This document shows, piece after piece, positions 24,221-37,574 of a DNA stretch of 64,000 bases. Position 1 is the first letter of the stretch. Each line of letters starts with the position of its first letter. A program made the position numbers and the translations under genes. This stretch comes from Aristolochia californica. Its lineage: Eukaryota > Streptophyta > Magnoliopsida > Piperales > Aristolochiaceae. A model generated the notes under the pieces. The model did no database searches, was not told the DNA's origin, and saw only the letters and a program-made list of their open reading frames with translations. The DNA lies in NCBI GenBank assembly GCA_029961685.1, contig JARWKL010000009.1, positions 17,913,237-17,977,236 of the forward strand, written 5' to 3'.

Positions 24221-27200
24221 CCCACCGCACGTTCACTTGATAATTTAATGATCAACTTTTTATTCTCTTTAAAAGGTTTGGATCAATAGGTCATTTGCAT
24301 CTTTAACATGTTTCAAGCATGCATATCCGTTTCTTAAAGCATGTGTAGAAATATCTCTTTCTTATCAAATTCCAATCTATTGGGGTTGTTGAACTAGTGG
24401 AATTCCCAAACTTGGATAACATAACTTTTCTCCTCATTTGTGGTGTGTGATTAAATTATCTTTACTTACGTTTGTTATTGCTTTAAATTTTCTCCATACA
24501 CGATGTCTAAACTTTTCATTTCATTGTCATCTATTTTCTTTTTTGTCTACGAGATCATGGAAAAAGTAAAAACTCAAGTTTTGATTTAAGAAAAATGTAG
24601 ACATCTAAAATGGAAACGCATAATGGAAAATTATAGAGAGAGATATTTCCAAAAAATTTCTGTAATTTTAAGGGATTTAAACCTCTTTATAGTTTTTATA
24701 TATCGGGTTTTGCAATCGTCGGGAAGAGGGGAGGCGAAGGAAATTTAACTGAGTGTTGAATCCCAACCCAAAAGTCATTCCTTACAAAAATATGGCACGT
24801 TACGCATGATAAATCAGTTTAAAATCATCAATGATCGTTATGTCAAGTTTTTGTAAATGGGAAAAATAATGGTTTGTTTGACTCAGTTAAATATTCCACC
24901 GCACGTTCACTTGAGAATTTAATGAGAAGTTTTTTTTCTTTTTAAAAGGTTTGGATCCATAGGTCATTTGCATCTTTAACATGTTTCAAGCAAGCATATC
25001 CATTTTTAAAGCCTATGTAGAAAAATCTCTTTCTTATCAAATTCCAATCTATTGGGGTTGTTGAACTAGTGGAATTTCCCAAACTTCGATGACATAACTT
25101 TTGTCCTCATTTGTGGTGTGTCATTAAATTTTCTTTACTTGCGTTTGTTATTGCTTTAAATTTTCTGCATACACAAAGTCTAAAATTTTCATTTCGTTGT
25201 CATCTATTTTCTTTTTTGGCTACGAGATGAAGGAAAAAGTTAAAACTCAAGTTTTGATTTAAGAAAAATGTAGACATCTAAAATGGAAATGCACAATGCA
25301 CAAATATAGAGAGAGATATTTCCAAAAAGTTTCTGTAATTTTTAGGGATTTAAACCTCTTTTTATTTTTTATATATCAAGTTTTGCAATCGTCGGGAAAA
25401 GGGGAGGCGAGGGAATTTTAACTGAGTGTTGAATCCCAACCCAAAAGTCATTCGTTACAAAAATTTGGCCCGTTACGCATGATAAATTAGTTTACAATCA
25501 TCAATGATCCTTAGGTCAGCTTTTTGTAAATGGGTAAAATAATGGCCTCTTTGACTCGGTTAAATATCCCACCGCACGTTCACTTGAGAATTAAATGAGC
25601 GGTTTGTTATTCTCTTTAAAGGTTTTGATCTATAGTTCATTTGCATCTTTAACATGTTTCAAGCATGCATATCCATTTTTTAAAGCCTGTGTAGAAATAT
25701 CTCTTTCTTATCAAATTCCAAGCTATTGGGGTTGTTGTGCTAGTGGAATTTCCCAAACTTGGATGACAAAACTTTTTTGTTCATTTGTGGTGTGTGAATA
25801 AATTTTCTTAACTTACGTTTTTTATTGCTTTAAATTTTTTCCATACTCAAACTCCAAAACTTTCATTTCGTTGTCACCTATTCTCTGTTTTGTCTACGAG
25901 ATGAAGGGAAAAGTGAAAACTCATGTTTTGATTTAAGAAAAAAGTATACATCTAAAATGGAAACGCACAATGGAAAATTATAGAGAGAGATATTTCCAAA
26001 AAGTTTCTGTAATTTTAAGGGATTTAAGCCTCTTTTTAGTTTTTATATATCAGGTTTTGCAATCGTCGGGTAGAGGGGAGACGAGGGAAATTTAACTGAG
26101 TGTTGAATCCCAACCCAAAAGTCATTCCTTACAAAAATATGGCCCGTTACGCATGATAAATCAGTTTATAACCATCAATGATCGTTAGGTCAACTTTTTG
26201 TAAATGGGCAAAATAATGGTTTGTTTGACTCGGTTAAATATCCCACTGCACGTTCACTTGAGAATTTAATGAGAAGTTTTTCATTGTTTTTAAACGGTTT
26301 GGATCCATAGGTCATTTGCATCTTTAACATGTTTCAAGCATGCATATCCATTTTTAAAGCCTGTGTAGAAAAATCTCTTTCTTATCAAATTACAATCTAT
26401 TGGGGTTGTTGAACTAGTGGAATTTCCCAAACTTGGATGACAAAACTTTTGTCTTTATTTGAAGTGTGTGATTAAATTTTCTTAACTTACGTTTGTTATT
26501 GCTTTAAATTTTCTCCATACACAAAATCTAAAATTTTCATTTCGTTGTCATCTATTCTCTTTTTTGTCTATGAGATGAAGGAAAAAATGAAACTCAAGTT
26601 TTGATTTAAGAAAAATGTACACATCTAAAATGGAAATGCACAATGCACAAATATGGAGAGAGATATTTCCAAAAAGTTTCTGTAATTTTTAGGGATTTAA
26701 ACCTCTTTTCATTTTTTATATATCAGGTTTTGCAATCGTCGGGAAAAGGGGAGGCGAGGGAATTTTAACTGAGTGTTGAATCCCAACCCAAAAGTCATTC
26801 GTTACAAAAATATGGCCTGTTACGCATGATCAATCAGTTTACAATCATCAATGATCGTTAGGTCAGTTTTTTGTAAACGGGCAAAATAATGGCTTGTTTA
26901 ACTCGGTTAAATATCCCACCGTACTTTCACTTGAGAATTCATTGAGCGGTTTTTCTGTTTAAAAGGTTTGGATCCATAGGTCATTTGCATCTTTAACATG
27001 TTCCAACCATGCATATCCATTTTTTAAAGCATGTCTAGAAAAATCTCTTTCTTATCAAATTCCAATCTATTGGGGTTGTTGAACTAGTGTAATTTCCCAA
27101 ACATGGATGAAAGACTTTTGTGTTCATATGTGGTGTGTGAATAAATTTTCCTTACTTACGTTTTTTATTGGTTTAAATTTTTTCCATACACAAAGTCTAA

Positions 27201-28931
27201 AATTTTCATTTCGTTGTCATCTATTCTCTGTTTTGTCTACGAGATGAAGGAAAAAGTGAAAACTCAAGTTTTGATTTAAGAAAAAAGTATACATCTAAAA
27301 TGCAAATGCACAATGCAACATTATAGAGAGAGATATTTCCAAAAAGCTTCAGTAATTTTTAGGGATTTAAACCACTTTTTAGTTTTTATATATTAGGTTT
27401 TGTATTCGTCGGGAAAAGGGGAGGCGAGGGAATTTTAACTGAGTGTTGAATCCCAAGCCAAAGTCATTCCTTACAAAAATATGGCCCGTTACGCATGATA
27501 AATCTATTTACAATCATCAATGATCGTTAGGTCAGCTTTTTGCAAATGGGCAAAATAATGGCTTGTTTGACTCGGTTAAATATCCCACCGCACGTTCACT
27601 TGAGAGTTAAATGAGCGGTTTGTTATTCTTTTTAAAAGTTTGGGATCCATAGTTCATTTGCATCTTTAACATGTTTCAAGCATGCATTTCCATTTTTTAA
27701 AGCATTTGTAGAAAAATCTCTTTCTTATCAAATTCCAATGTATTGGGGTTGTTCAACTAGTGGATTTTCCCAAACTTGGATGACAAAACTTTTAGGTTCA
27801 TTTGTGGTGTGTGAATAAATTGTCCTTACTTACGTTTTTTATTGCTTTAAATTTTTTCCATACACAAACTCTAAAATTTTCATATTGTTGTCATTTATTC
27901 TCTGTTTTGTCTACATGATGAAGGGAAAAGTGAAAACTCAAATTTCGATTTAAGAAAAAAGTACAAATCTAAAATGGAAATGCATAATGCACAAATATGG
28001 AGAGATATTTCAGAAATGTTTCTGTAATTTTTTGGGATTTAAACCTCTTTTGATTTTTTATATATCAGGTTTTACAATCGTCGAGAAAAGGGGAGGCGAA
28101 GGAATTTTAACTGAGTGTTGAATCCCAACCAAAAAGTCATTCGTTACAAAAATATGGCCCGTTACACATGATAAATCAGTTTACAATCATCAATGATCGT
28201 TAGGTCAGCTTTTTGTAAATGGGCAAAATAATGGCTTGTTTGACTCGGTTAAATATCCCACTGCACGTTCACTTGATAATTTAAAGAGCAACTTTTTATT
28301 CTCTTTAAAAGGTTTGGATCCATAGGTCATTTGCATCTTTAACATGTATCAAGCATGCATATCCGTTTCTTAAAGCATGTGTAGAAATATCTCTTTCTTA
28401 TCAAATTCCAATCTATTGGGGTTGTTGAACTAGTGTAATTTCCCAAACTTGGATGACAAAACTTTTGTCCTCATTTGTGGTGTGTGATTAAATTTTCTTT
28501 TCTTACGTTTTTTATTGCTTTAAATTTTCTCCATACACAAAGTCTAAAATTTTCATTTCGTTGTCATCTATTCTCTTTTTTGTCTACGAGATGAAGGAAA
28601 AAGTGAAAACTCATGTTTTGATTTAAGAAAAATGTTGACATCTAAAATGGAAATGCTCAATGCACAAATATGGAGAGAGATATTTCCCAAAAGTTTCTGT
28701 AATTTTTAGGGATTTAAACCTCTTTTTATTTTTTATATATCAGGTTTTGCAATCGTCGGGAAAAGGGGAGGCGAGGGAATTTTAACTGAGTGTTGAATCC
28801 CAACCCAAAGGTCATTCCTTACAAAAATATGGCCCATTACACATGATAAATCAGTTTACAATCATCAATGATCGTTAGGTCAGCTTTTTGTAAATGGGCA
28901 AAATAATGGCTTGTTTGAGTCGGTTAAATAT
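24221..28931 (+). repeat. Higher-order repeat unit, copy 4, partial (M1-M7)
   Basis: Collinear with copy 3 from 24,221 to about 28,890. Monomer starts are 24221, 24895, 25568, 26242, 26915, 27584 and 28257. Private substitutions noticed are T at 26922 and A at 27251. M7 is chimeric (see the separate entry). M8 does not follow as expected: the next monomer, at 28932, is a diverged relative. The homogenised array therefore ends here after about 3.6 units. Confidence 0.93.
28257..28931 (+). repeat. Chimeric M7 at the end of HOR copy 4
   Basis: From 28,285 to 28,436 this monomer differs from M7 of copies 1 and 3. It has CCGTTTCTTAAAGC, CCAATCTATTGGGG and GAACTAGTG, as in M1-like monomers. From 28,441 to about 28,890 it is M7 again, including ATGTTGACATC and GGAAATGCTCAATG. 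A short tract swapped between two flanks that match M7 fits gene conversion or a double crossover. Confidence 0.8.
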
Positions 28932-31900
28932 CCCACCACACGTTCACTTGAGAATTAAATGAGCGTTTTGTTATTCTCTTTAAAAGGCTTTGATCTATAG
29001 TTCATTTCCATCTTTAACATGTTTCAAGTATGCATATCCATTTTTTAAAGCCTGTGTAGAAATATCTTTTTCTTATCAAATTCCAAGCTATTGGGGTTGT
29101 TGTGCTAGTGGAATTTCCAAACTTGGATGACAAATTTTTTTTGTTCATTTGTGGTGTGCGAATAAATTTTATTTACTTACATTTTTTATTGCTTTTAATT
29201 TTTTCCATACACAAACTCTAAAATTTTCATTTCGTTGTCACCTATTCGCTGTTTTGTCTACGAGATGAAGGGAAAAATGAAAATTCAAGTTTTGATTTAA
29301 GAAAAAAGTATACATCTAAAATGGAAACGCACAATGGAAAATTATACAGAGAGATATTTCCAAAAAGTTTCTATAATTTTAAGGGATTTAAACCACTTTT
29401 TAGTTTTTATATATCAGGTTTTGCAATCATTGGGAAAAGGGGAGGCGAGGGAATTTTAACTGCTTGTTGAATCCCAACCCAAAAGTCATTCGTTGCTAAA
29501 ATATGGCCCGTTACCCGTTCAATCAGTTTACAATCATCAATGATCATTAGGTCAGCTTTTACTAAATGGGGAAAATAATGGCTTGTTTGACTCGGTTAAA
29601 TATCCCACTGCACTTTCACTTGAGAACTCATTGAGCGGTGTGTTATTCTGTTTAAAAGGTTTGGATCCATAGGTTATTTGCATCTTTAACATGTTCCGAG
29701 CATGCATATCCATTTTTTAAAGCATGTGTAGAAAAATCTCTTTCTTATCAAATTCCAATCTATTGGGGTTGTTGAACTAGTGTAATTTCCTAAACTTGGA
29801 TGACAAAACTTTTGTGTTCATATGTGGTGTGTGAATAAATTTTCCTTACTCACGTTTTTTATTGGTTTAAATTTTTTCCATACACAGAGTCTAAAATTTT
29901 CATTTCGTTGTCATCTATTCTCTGTTTTGTCTACAAGATGAAGGGAAAAGTGAAAACTCAAGTTTTGATTTAATAAAAAAGTATACATCTAAAATGCAAA
30001 TGCACAATACAACATTATAGAGAGAGATATTTCCAAAAAGTTCCTGTAATTTTTAGGGATTTAAACCTCTTTTTAGTTTCTATATATCAGGTTTTGCATT
30101 CGTCGGGAAAAGGGGAGGCGAGGGAATTTTAACTGAGTGTTGAATCCCAACCAAAAAGTCATTCCCAACAAAAATATGGCCCGTTACGCATGATAAATCA
30201 GTTTACAATCATCAATGATCGTTAGGACAGCTTTTTGTAAATGGGCAAAATAATGGCTTGTTTGACTCGGCTAAATCTCCCACCGCACGTTCACATGATA
30301 ATTTAATGAGCAACTTTTTATTCTCTTTAAAAGGTTTGGATCCATAGGTCATTTGCATCTTTAACATGTTTCAAGCATGCATATGCATTTTTTAAAGCCT
30401 GTGTTGAAATATCTCTTTCTTGTAAAATTCCAAGCTATTGGGGTTGTTGTGCTAGTGGAATTTCCCAAACGTGGGTGACAAAACTTTTTTGTTCATTTGT
30501 GGTGTGTGAATAAATTTTCTTTACTTACGTTTTTTATTGCTTTAAATTTTTTCCATACACAAACTCTAAAATTTTCATTTCGTTGTCACCTATTCTCTGT
30601 TTTGTCTACGAGATGAAGGGAAAAGTGAAAACTCATGTTTTGATTTAAGAAAAAAGTATACATCTAAAATGGAAACGCACAATGGAAAATTATAGAGAGA
30701 GATATTTCCAAAAGGTTTCTGTAATTTTAAGGGATTTAAACCTCTCTTTAGTTTTTATGTATCGGGTTTTACAATCGTTCAGAAAAGGGGAGGCGAGGGA
30801 ATTTTAACTGAGTGTTGAATTCCAACCATAAAGTCATTCGTTACAAAAATATGGCCCGTTACGCATGATGAATCAGTTTACAATATCAATGATCGTTAGG
30901 TCAACTTTTTGTAAACGGGCAAAATAATGGCTTGTTTGACTCGGTTAAATTTCCCACCGCACGTTCACTTGAGAATTTAATGAGAAGTTTTTTATTCTTT
31001 TTAATAGCTTTGGATCAATAGGTCATTTGCATCTTTAACATGTTTCAAGCATGCATATCCATTTTTTAAAGCAAGTGAAGAAAAATCTCTTTCTTATCAA
31101 ATTCCAATCTGTTGGGGTTGTTGAACTAGTGGAATTTCCCAAACTTGGATGACAAAACTTTTGTCTTTATTTGTGGTGTGTGATTAAATTTTCTTTACTT
31201 TCGTTTGTTATTGCTTTAAAATTTCTCCATACACAAAGTCTAAAATTTTCATTTCGTTGTCATCTATTCTCTTTTTTGTCTACGAGATGAAGGAAAAAGT
31301 GAAACTCAAGTTTTGATTTAAGAAAAATGTACACATCTAAAATGGAAATTCACAATGCAAAAATATGGAGAGAGATATTTCCAAAAAGTTTCAGTAATTT
31401 TTAGGGATTTAAACCTCTTTTTATTTTTCATATATCAGGTTTTGCAATTGTCGGGAAAAGGGGAGGCGAGGGAATTTTAACTGAGTGTTGAATCCCAACC
31501 CAAAAGTCATTCCTTACAAAAATATGGCCCGTTACTCATGGTCAATTATTTTACAATCATCAATGATCGTTAGGTCAGCTTTTTGTAAATGGGCAAAATA
31601 ATGGCTTGTTTGACACGGTTAGATATCCCACCGCATTTTCACTCTAGAATTCATTGAGCGGTTTGTTATTCTGTTTAAAAGGTTTGGAGCCATAGGTCAT
31701 TTGCATCTTTAACATGTTCCAAGCATGCATATCCATTTTTTAAACCATATGTAGAAAAATCTCTTTCTTATAATATTCCAATCTATTGGGGTTGTTGAAC
31801 TAGTGGAATTTCCCAAATTTGGATGACAAAACTTTAGTGTTCATATGTGGTGTGTGAATAAATATTCCTTACTTACGTTTTTTATTGCTTTAAATTTTTT

Positions 31901-34900
31901 CCATACACAAACTCTAAAATTTTCATTTCGTTGTCACCTATTCTCTGTTTCGTCTACGAGATGAAGGGAAAAGTGAAAACTCATGTTTATATTTAAGAAA
32001 AAAGTTTACATCTAAAATGGAAATGCACAATGGAAAATTATAGAGAGAGATATTTCCAGTAAGTTTCTGTAATTTTTAGAGATTTAAACCTCTCTTTAGT
32101 TTTTATGTATCAGGTTTTCCAATCGTTCAGAAAAGGGGAGGCGAGGGAATTTTAACTGAGTGTTGAATCCCAACCCAAAAGTCATTCCTTAAAAAAATAT
32201 GGCCCGTTACGCATGATAAATCAGTTTACAATCATCAATGATCGTTAGGTCAGCTTTTTGTAAATGGGCAAAATAATGGTTTGTTTGACTCGGTTAAATA
32301 TCCCACCGCACGCTCACTTGAGAATTAAATGAGCGGTTTGTTATTCTCTTTAAAATGTTTGGATCCATAGCTCATTTGAAACATTAACATGTTTCAAGCA
32401 AGCATATCCATTTTTTAAAGCATGTGTAGAAAAATCTCTTTCTTATCAAATTTCAATCTATTGGGGTTGTTGAACTATTGGAATTTCCCAAACTTGGAAA
32501 ACAAAACTTTTGTGTTCATTTGTGGTGTGTGAATAAATTTTCCTTACTTACGTTTGTTATTGCTCTAAATGTTTTCCTTACACAAAGTCTAAAATTTTCA
32601 TTTCATTGTCATCTATTCTGTGTTTTGTCTACGAGATGAAGGGAAAAGTGAAAACTCATGTTTTGATTTAAAAAAAAAATTATACATCTAAAATGGAAAC
32701 GTACATTGCAAAATTATAGAGAGAGATATTTCCAAAAGGTTTCTGTAATTTTTAGGGATTTAAACCTCTTTTTAAATTTAATATATTAGGTTTTGCAATC
32801 GTCTGGAAAAGGGGAGGCGAGGGAATTTTAATTGAGTGTTGAATTCTAACCCAAAAGTCATTCCTTACAAAAATATGGCCTGTTACGCATGATAAATCAG
32901 TTTACAATCATCAATGATCGTTAGGTTAGCTTTTTGTAAATGGGCAAATTAATGGCTTGTTTGACTCGGTTAAATATCCCACCGCACGTTCACATGGAAT
33001 TCAATGAGCGGTTTGTTATTCTTTTTAAAAGGATTGGATCCATAGGTCATTTGCATCTTTAACATGATTCAAGCATGCATATCCATTTTTTAAAGCATGT
33101 GTAGAAAAATCTCTTTCTTATCAAATTCCAAGCTATTGGGATTGTTGTTCTAGTGGTATTTCCCAAACTTGGATGACAAAACTTTTGTGTTCGTTTGTGC
33201 TGTGTGAATAAATTTTCTTTATTTATGTTTGTTATTGCTTTAAATTTTCTCCATACACAAAGTCTAAAATTTTCATTTCGTTGTCATCTATTCTCTTTTC
33301 TGTCTATGAGATGAAGGAAAAAGTGAAAACTCAAGTTTTGATTTTAGAAAAATGTACACATCTAAAATGGAAATGCACAATGCACAAAGATGGAGAGAGA
33401 TATTTTCAAAAAGTTTATGTAATTTTTAGGGATTTAAAACTCTTTTCAGTTTTTATATATCAAGTTTAGCAATCGTCGAGAAAAGGGGAGGCGAGGGAAT
33501 TTTAACTGGGTGTTGAATCCCAACCAAAAATTCATTCTTTACAAAAATATGGCCCGTTACGCATGATAAATTAGTTTACAATCATCAATGATCGTTAGGT
33601 CAGCATTTTGTAAATGGGCAAAATAATTGCTTTTTTGAATCGGTTAAATATCCCACCGCACGTTCACTTGATAATTTAATGAGCAACATTTTATTCTCTT
33701 TAAAAGGTTTGGATCCATAGGTCATTTGCATCTTTAACATGTTTCAAGCATGCATATCCATTTTTTAAAGCATGTGTAGAAAATCTCTTTCTTATCAAAT
33801 TCCAATCTATTGGGGTTGTTGAACTAGTGGAATTTCCCAAACTTGGATGACAAAACTTTAGTGTTCATATGTGGTGTGTGAATATATTTTCCTTACTTAC
33901 GTTTTTTATTGAATTAAATTTTTTCCACACACCAAGTCTAAAATTTTCATTTCGATGTCATCTATTCTTAGTTTTGTCTACAACATGAAGGGAAAAGTGA
34001 AAACACAAGTTTTGATTTAATAAAAAAGTATACATCTAAAATGGAAATGCAGAATGCAAAATTATAGAGAGAGATATTTCCAAAAATTTTCAGTAATTCG
34101 TAGGGATTTAAACCTCTTTCTAGTTTCTATGTATAAGGTTTTGCAATCGTCGGGAAAAGGGGAGGCAAGGGAATTTTCACTGAATGTTGAATCCCAACCC
34201 AAAAGTCATTCCTTACAAAAATATGGCCCATTACGCATGATAAATCAGTTTACAATCATCAATGATCGTTAGGTCAACTTCTTGTAAATGGGCAAAATAA
34301 TGGCTTGTTTGACTCGGTTAAATATCCCACCGCACGTTCACTTGAGAATTCAATGAGCGGTTTGTTATTCTTTTTAAATGGTTTGGATCCATAGGTCATT
34401 TGCATCTTTAACATGTTCCAAGCATGCATATCCATTTTTTAAAGCATGTGTAGAAAAATCTCTTTCTTATCAAATTTCAATCTATTGGGGTTGTTGAACT
34501 AGTGGAATTTCCCAAACTTGGATGACAAAACTTTTGTGTTCATTTGTGGTGTGTGAATAAATTTTCCTTACTTACGTTTTTTATTGCTCTAAACTTTTTC
34601 CATACAGAAAGTCTAAAATTTTCATTTCGTTGTCATCTATTCTCTGTTTTGTCTACGAGAAGAAGGGAAAAGGGAAAACTCAAGTTTTGATTTAAAAAAA
34701 AAGTAGACATCTAAAATGGAAATGCACAATGCACAAATATGGAGAGAGATATTTCCAAAAAGTTTCTGTAATTTTTAGGGATTTAAACCTCTTTTTAGTT
34801 TTTACATATCAGGTTTTGCAATCGTAGAGAAAAGGGGAGGCGGGGGAACTTTAACTAAGTGTTGAATCCCAACCAAAAAGTCATTCGTTACAAAAATATG

Positions 34901-35000
34901 GCCCGTTACGCATGATAAATCAGTTTACAATCATCAATGATCGTTAAGTCAGCTTTTTGTAACTGGGCAAAATAATGGCTTGTTTGACTCGGTTAAATAT
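28932..35000 (+). repeat. Diverged monomers, block 1 (9 units)
   Basis: Monomer starts are 28932, 29604, 30279, 30953, 31627, 32302, 32978, 33652 and 34326. The units remain in frame and are 672-676 bp long, but they no longer follow the 12-monomer order. The first is M3/M8-like (GATCTATAGTTC and TGTGCTAGTGG) and the second is M5-like (CCCACTGCACTTTCAC). I see no gene or other element in this block. Confidence 0.9.
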
Positions 35001-37016
35001 CCCACCGCACACTCACTTGATAATTTAATGAGCAAATTTTTATTCTCTTTAAAAGGTTTGGATCCATAGGTCATTTGCATTTTAACATGTTTCAAGCATG
35101 CATATGCATTTTTTAAAGCTTGTGTAGAAATATCTCTTTCTTATCAAATTCACAGCTATTGGGATTGTTGTGCTGGTGGAATTTCCCAAACTCTGATGAC
35201 AAAACTTTTGTGTTCATTTGTGGTGTGTGAATAAATTTTCTTTACTTACGTTTTTTATTGCTTTAAATTTTTTCCTTACACAAAGTCTAAAATTTTCATT
35301 TCGTTGTCACCTATTCTATGTTTTGTCTACGAGAGGAAGGAAAAAGTGAAAACGCATGTTTTGATTTAAGAAAAATGTACACATCTAAAATGGAAACGCA
35401 CAATGGAAAATTATAGAGAGAGATATTTCCAAAAAGTTTCTATAATTTTTAGGGATTTAAACCTCTTTTTAGTTTTTATATATTAGGTTTTGCAATCATC
35501 GGGAAAAGGGGAGGCGAGGGAATTTTAACTGAGTGTTGAATCGCAACCCAAAAGTCAATCCTTACAAAAATATGGCCCGTTACCCATGATAAATCACTAT
35601 ACAATTACCAATGATCGTTAGGTCAGCTTTTTGTAAATGGGAAAAATAATGGCTTGTTTAACTCGGTTAAATATCCCACCGCCCTTTCACTTGAGAATTC
35701 ATTGAGCGGTTTGTTATTCTGTTTAAAAGGTTTGGATCCATAAGTCATTTGCATCTTTAACATGTTCCAAGCATGCATATCCATTTTTTAAAGCATGTGT
35801 AGAAAAATCTCTTTGTTATCAACTTCCAATCTATTGGGGTTGTTGAACTAGTGGAATTTCCAAAACTTGAATGACAAAACTTTTGTTTTCATATGTGGTG
35901 TATGAATATATTTTCCATTCGTTTGTTATTTTTTTAAATTTTTTCCATACACAAAGTCTAAAATTTTCATTTCGTTGTCTTCTATTCTCTGTTTTGTCAA
36001 CGAGATGAAGGGAAAGGTGAAAACTCAAGTTTTGATTTAAGAAAAAAGTATACATCTAAAATGGAAATGCACAATGCAAAATTATAGAGAGTGATATTTC
36101 CAAAAAGTTTTTGTAATTTTTAGGGATTTAAACCTCTTTTTTGTTTTTATATATCAGGTTTTGCAATCGTCGGGAAATGGGGAGGTGAGGGAATTTTCAC
36201 TGAGTGTTGAATCCCAACCCAAAACTCATTCCTTACAAAAATATAGCCCGTTACGCATGATAAATTAGTTTACAATCATCAATGATCGTTAGGTCAGCTT
36301 TTTGTAAATGGGCAAAATAATGGCTTGTTTGACTCGGTTAAATATCCCACCACACGTTCACTTGAGAATTCAATGAGCGGTTTGTTATTTTGTTTAAAAG
36401 GTTTGGATCTATAGGTCATTTGCATCTTTAACATGTTCCAAGCATGCATATCCATTTTTTAAAGCATGTGTAGAAAAATCTCTTTCTTATCAAATTCCAA
36501 TCTATTGGGGTTGTCGAACTAGTGGAATTTCCCAAACCTGAATTACAAAACTTTTGTGTTCATATGTGTTGTGTGAATATATTTTCCTTTCGTTTGTTAT
36601 TGATTTAAATTTTATCCTTACACAAAGTCTAAAATTTTCATTTAGTAGTCTTCTATACTCTGTTTTGTTTACGAGATGAAGGGAAAAGTGAAAACTCAAG
36701 TTTTGATTTAAGAAAAAAGTAGATCTCTAAAATAGAAATGCACAATGCACACATATCGAGAGAGATATTTCCAAAAAGTTTTTGTAATTTTTAGGGATTT
36801 AAACCTCTTTTTAGTTATTATATATCAGGTTTTGCAATCGTCGAGAAAAGGGGAGGCGAGGGAATTTTAACTAAGTGTTGAATCCCAACCAAAAAGTCAT
36901 TCGTTACAAAAATAAGGCCTGTTACGCATGATAAATCTGTTTACAATCATCAATGATCGTTAGGTCAGCTTTTTGTAACTGGGCAAAATAATGGCTTGTT
37001 TGACTCGGTTAAATAT
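35001..37016 (+). repeat. Three-monomer unit, copy 1
   Basis: Monomers at 35001, 35675 and 36346. The second starts CCCACCGCCCTTTCAC with GAGAATTCATTGAGCGG. The third carries GTTGTCGAACTAGTGG and GTGTTGTGTGAATATA. The same three types follow in the same order from 37017, giving a local period of about 2.0 kb. Confidence 0.75.
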
Positions 37017-37574
37017 CCCACCGCACGTTCACTTGATAACTTAATGAGCAACATTTTATTCTCTTTAAAAGGTTTGGATCCATAGGTCATTTGCATCTTT
37101 AACATGTTTGTGTTCAATTGTGGTGTGTGAATAAATTTTCTTTACTTACGTTTTTTATTTCTTTAAATTTTTTCCATACACAAACTCTAAAATTTTCATC
37201 TCGTTGTCACCTATTCTATGTTTTGTCTACGAGATGAAGGAAAAAGTGATAACTCATGTTTTGATTTAAGAAAAATGTACACATCTAAAATGGAAATGCA
37301 CAATGGAAAATTATAGAGAGAGATATTTCCAAAAAGTTTCTGTAATTTTTAGGGATTTAAACCTCTTTTTAGTTTTCATATATCAGGTTTTGCAATCGTC
37401 GGGAAAAGGGGAGGTGAGGGAATTTTAACTGAGTGTTGAATCCCAACCCAAAAGTCATTCCGTACAAAAATATGGCCTGTTACACATGATAAATCACTTT
37501 ACAATCATCAATGATCGGTAGGTCAGCTTTTTGTAAATGGGCAAAATAATGGCTTGTTTGACTCGGTTAAATAT
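37017..37574 (+). repeat. Truncated monomer (558 bp, ~115 bp deletion)
   Basis: After TTTAACATGTTT at about 37,109 the sequence jumps directly to GTGTTCAATTGTGGTG. Roughly 115 bp that normally hold the GCATGCATATCC, CTTTCTTATC and CTAGTGG motifs are missing. Both sides of the gap contain short T-runs, which could have aligned during slippage. It is the shortest full-context monomer in the window. Confidence 0.9.

Noticed and set aside
1..28890. Regular direct repeats as a CRISPR array or tandem genes
   Set aside because: The period is 673 bp with no short repeat/spacer structure and no associated genes. The whole unit is the repeat.
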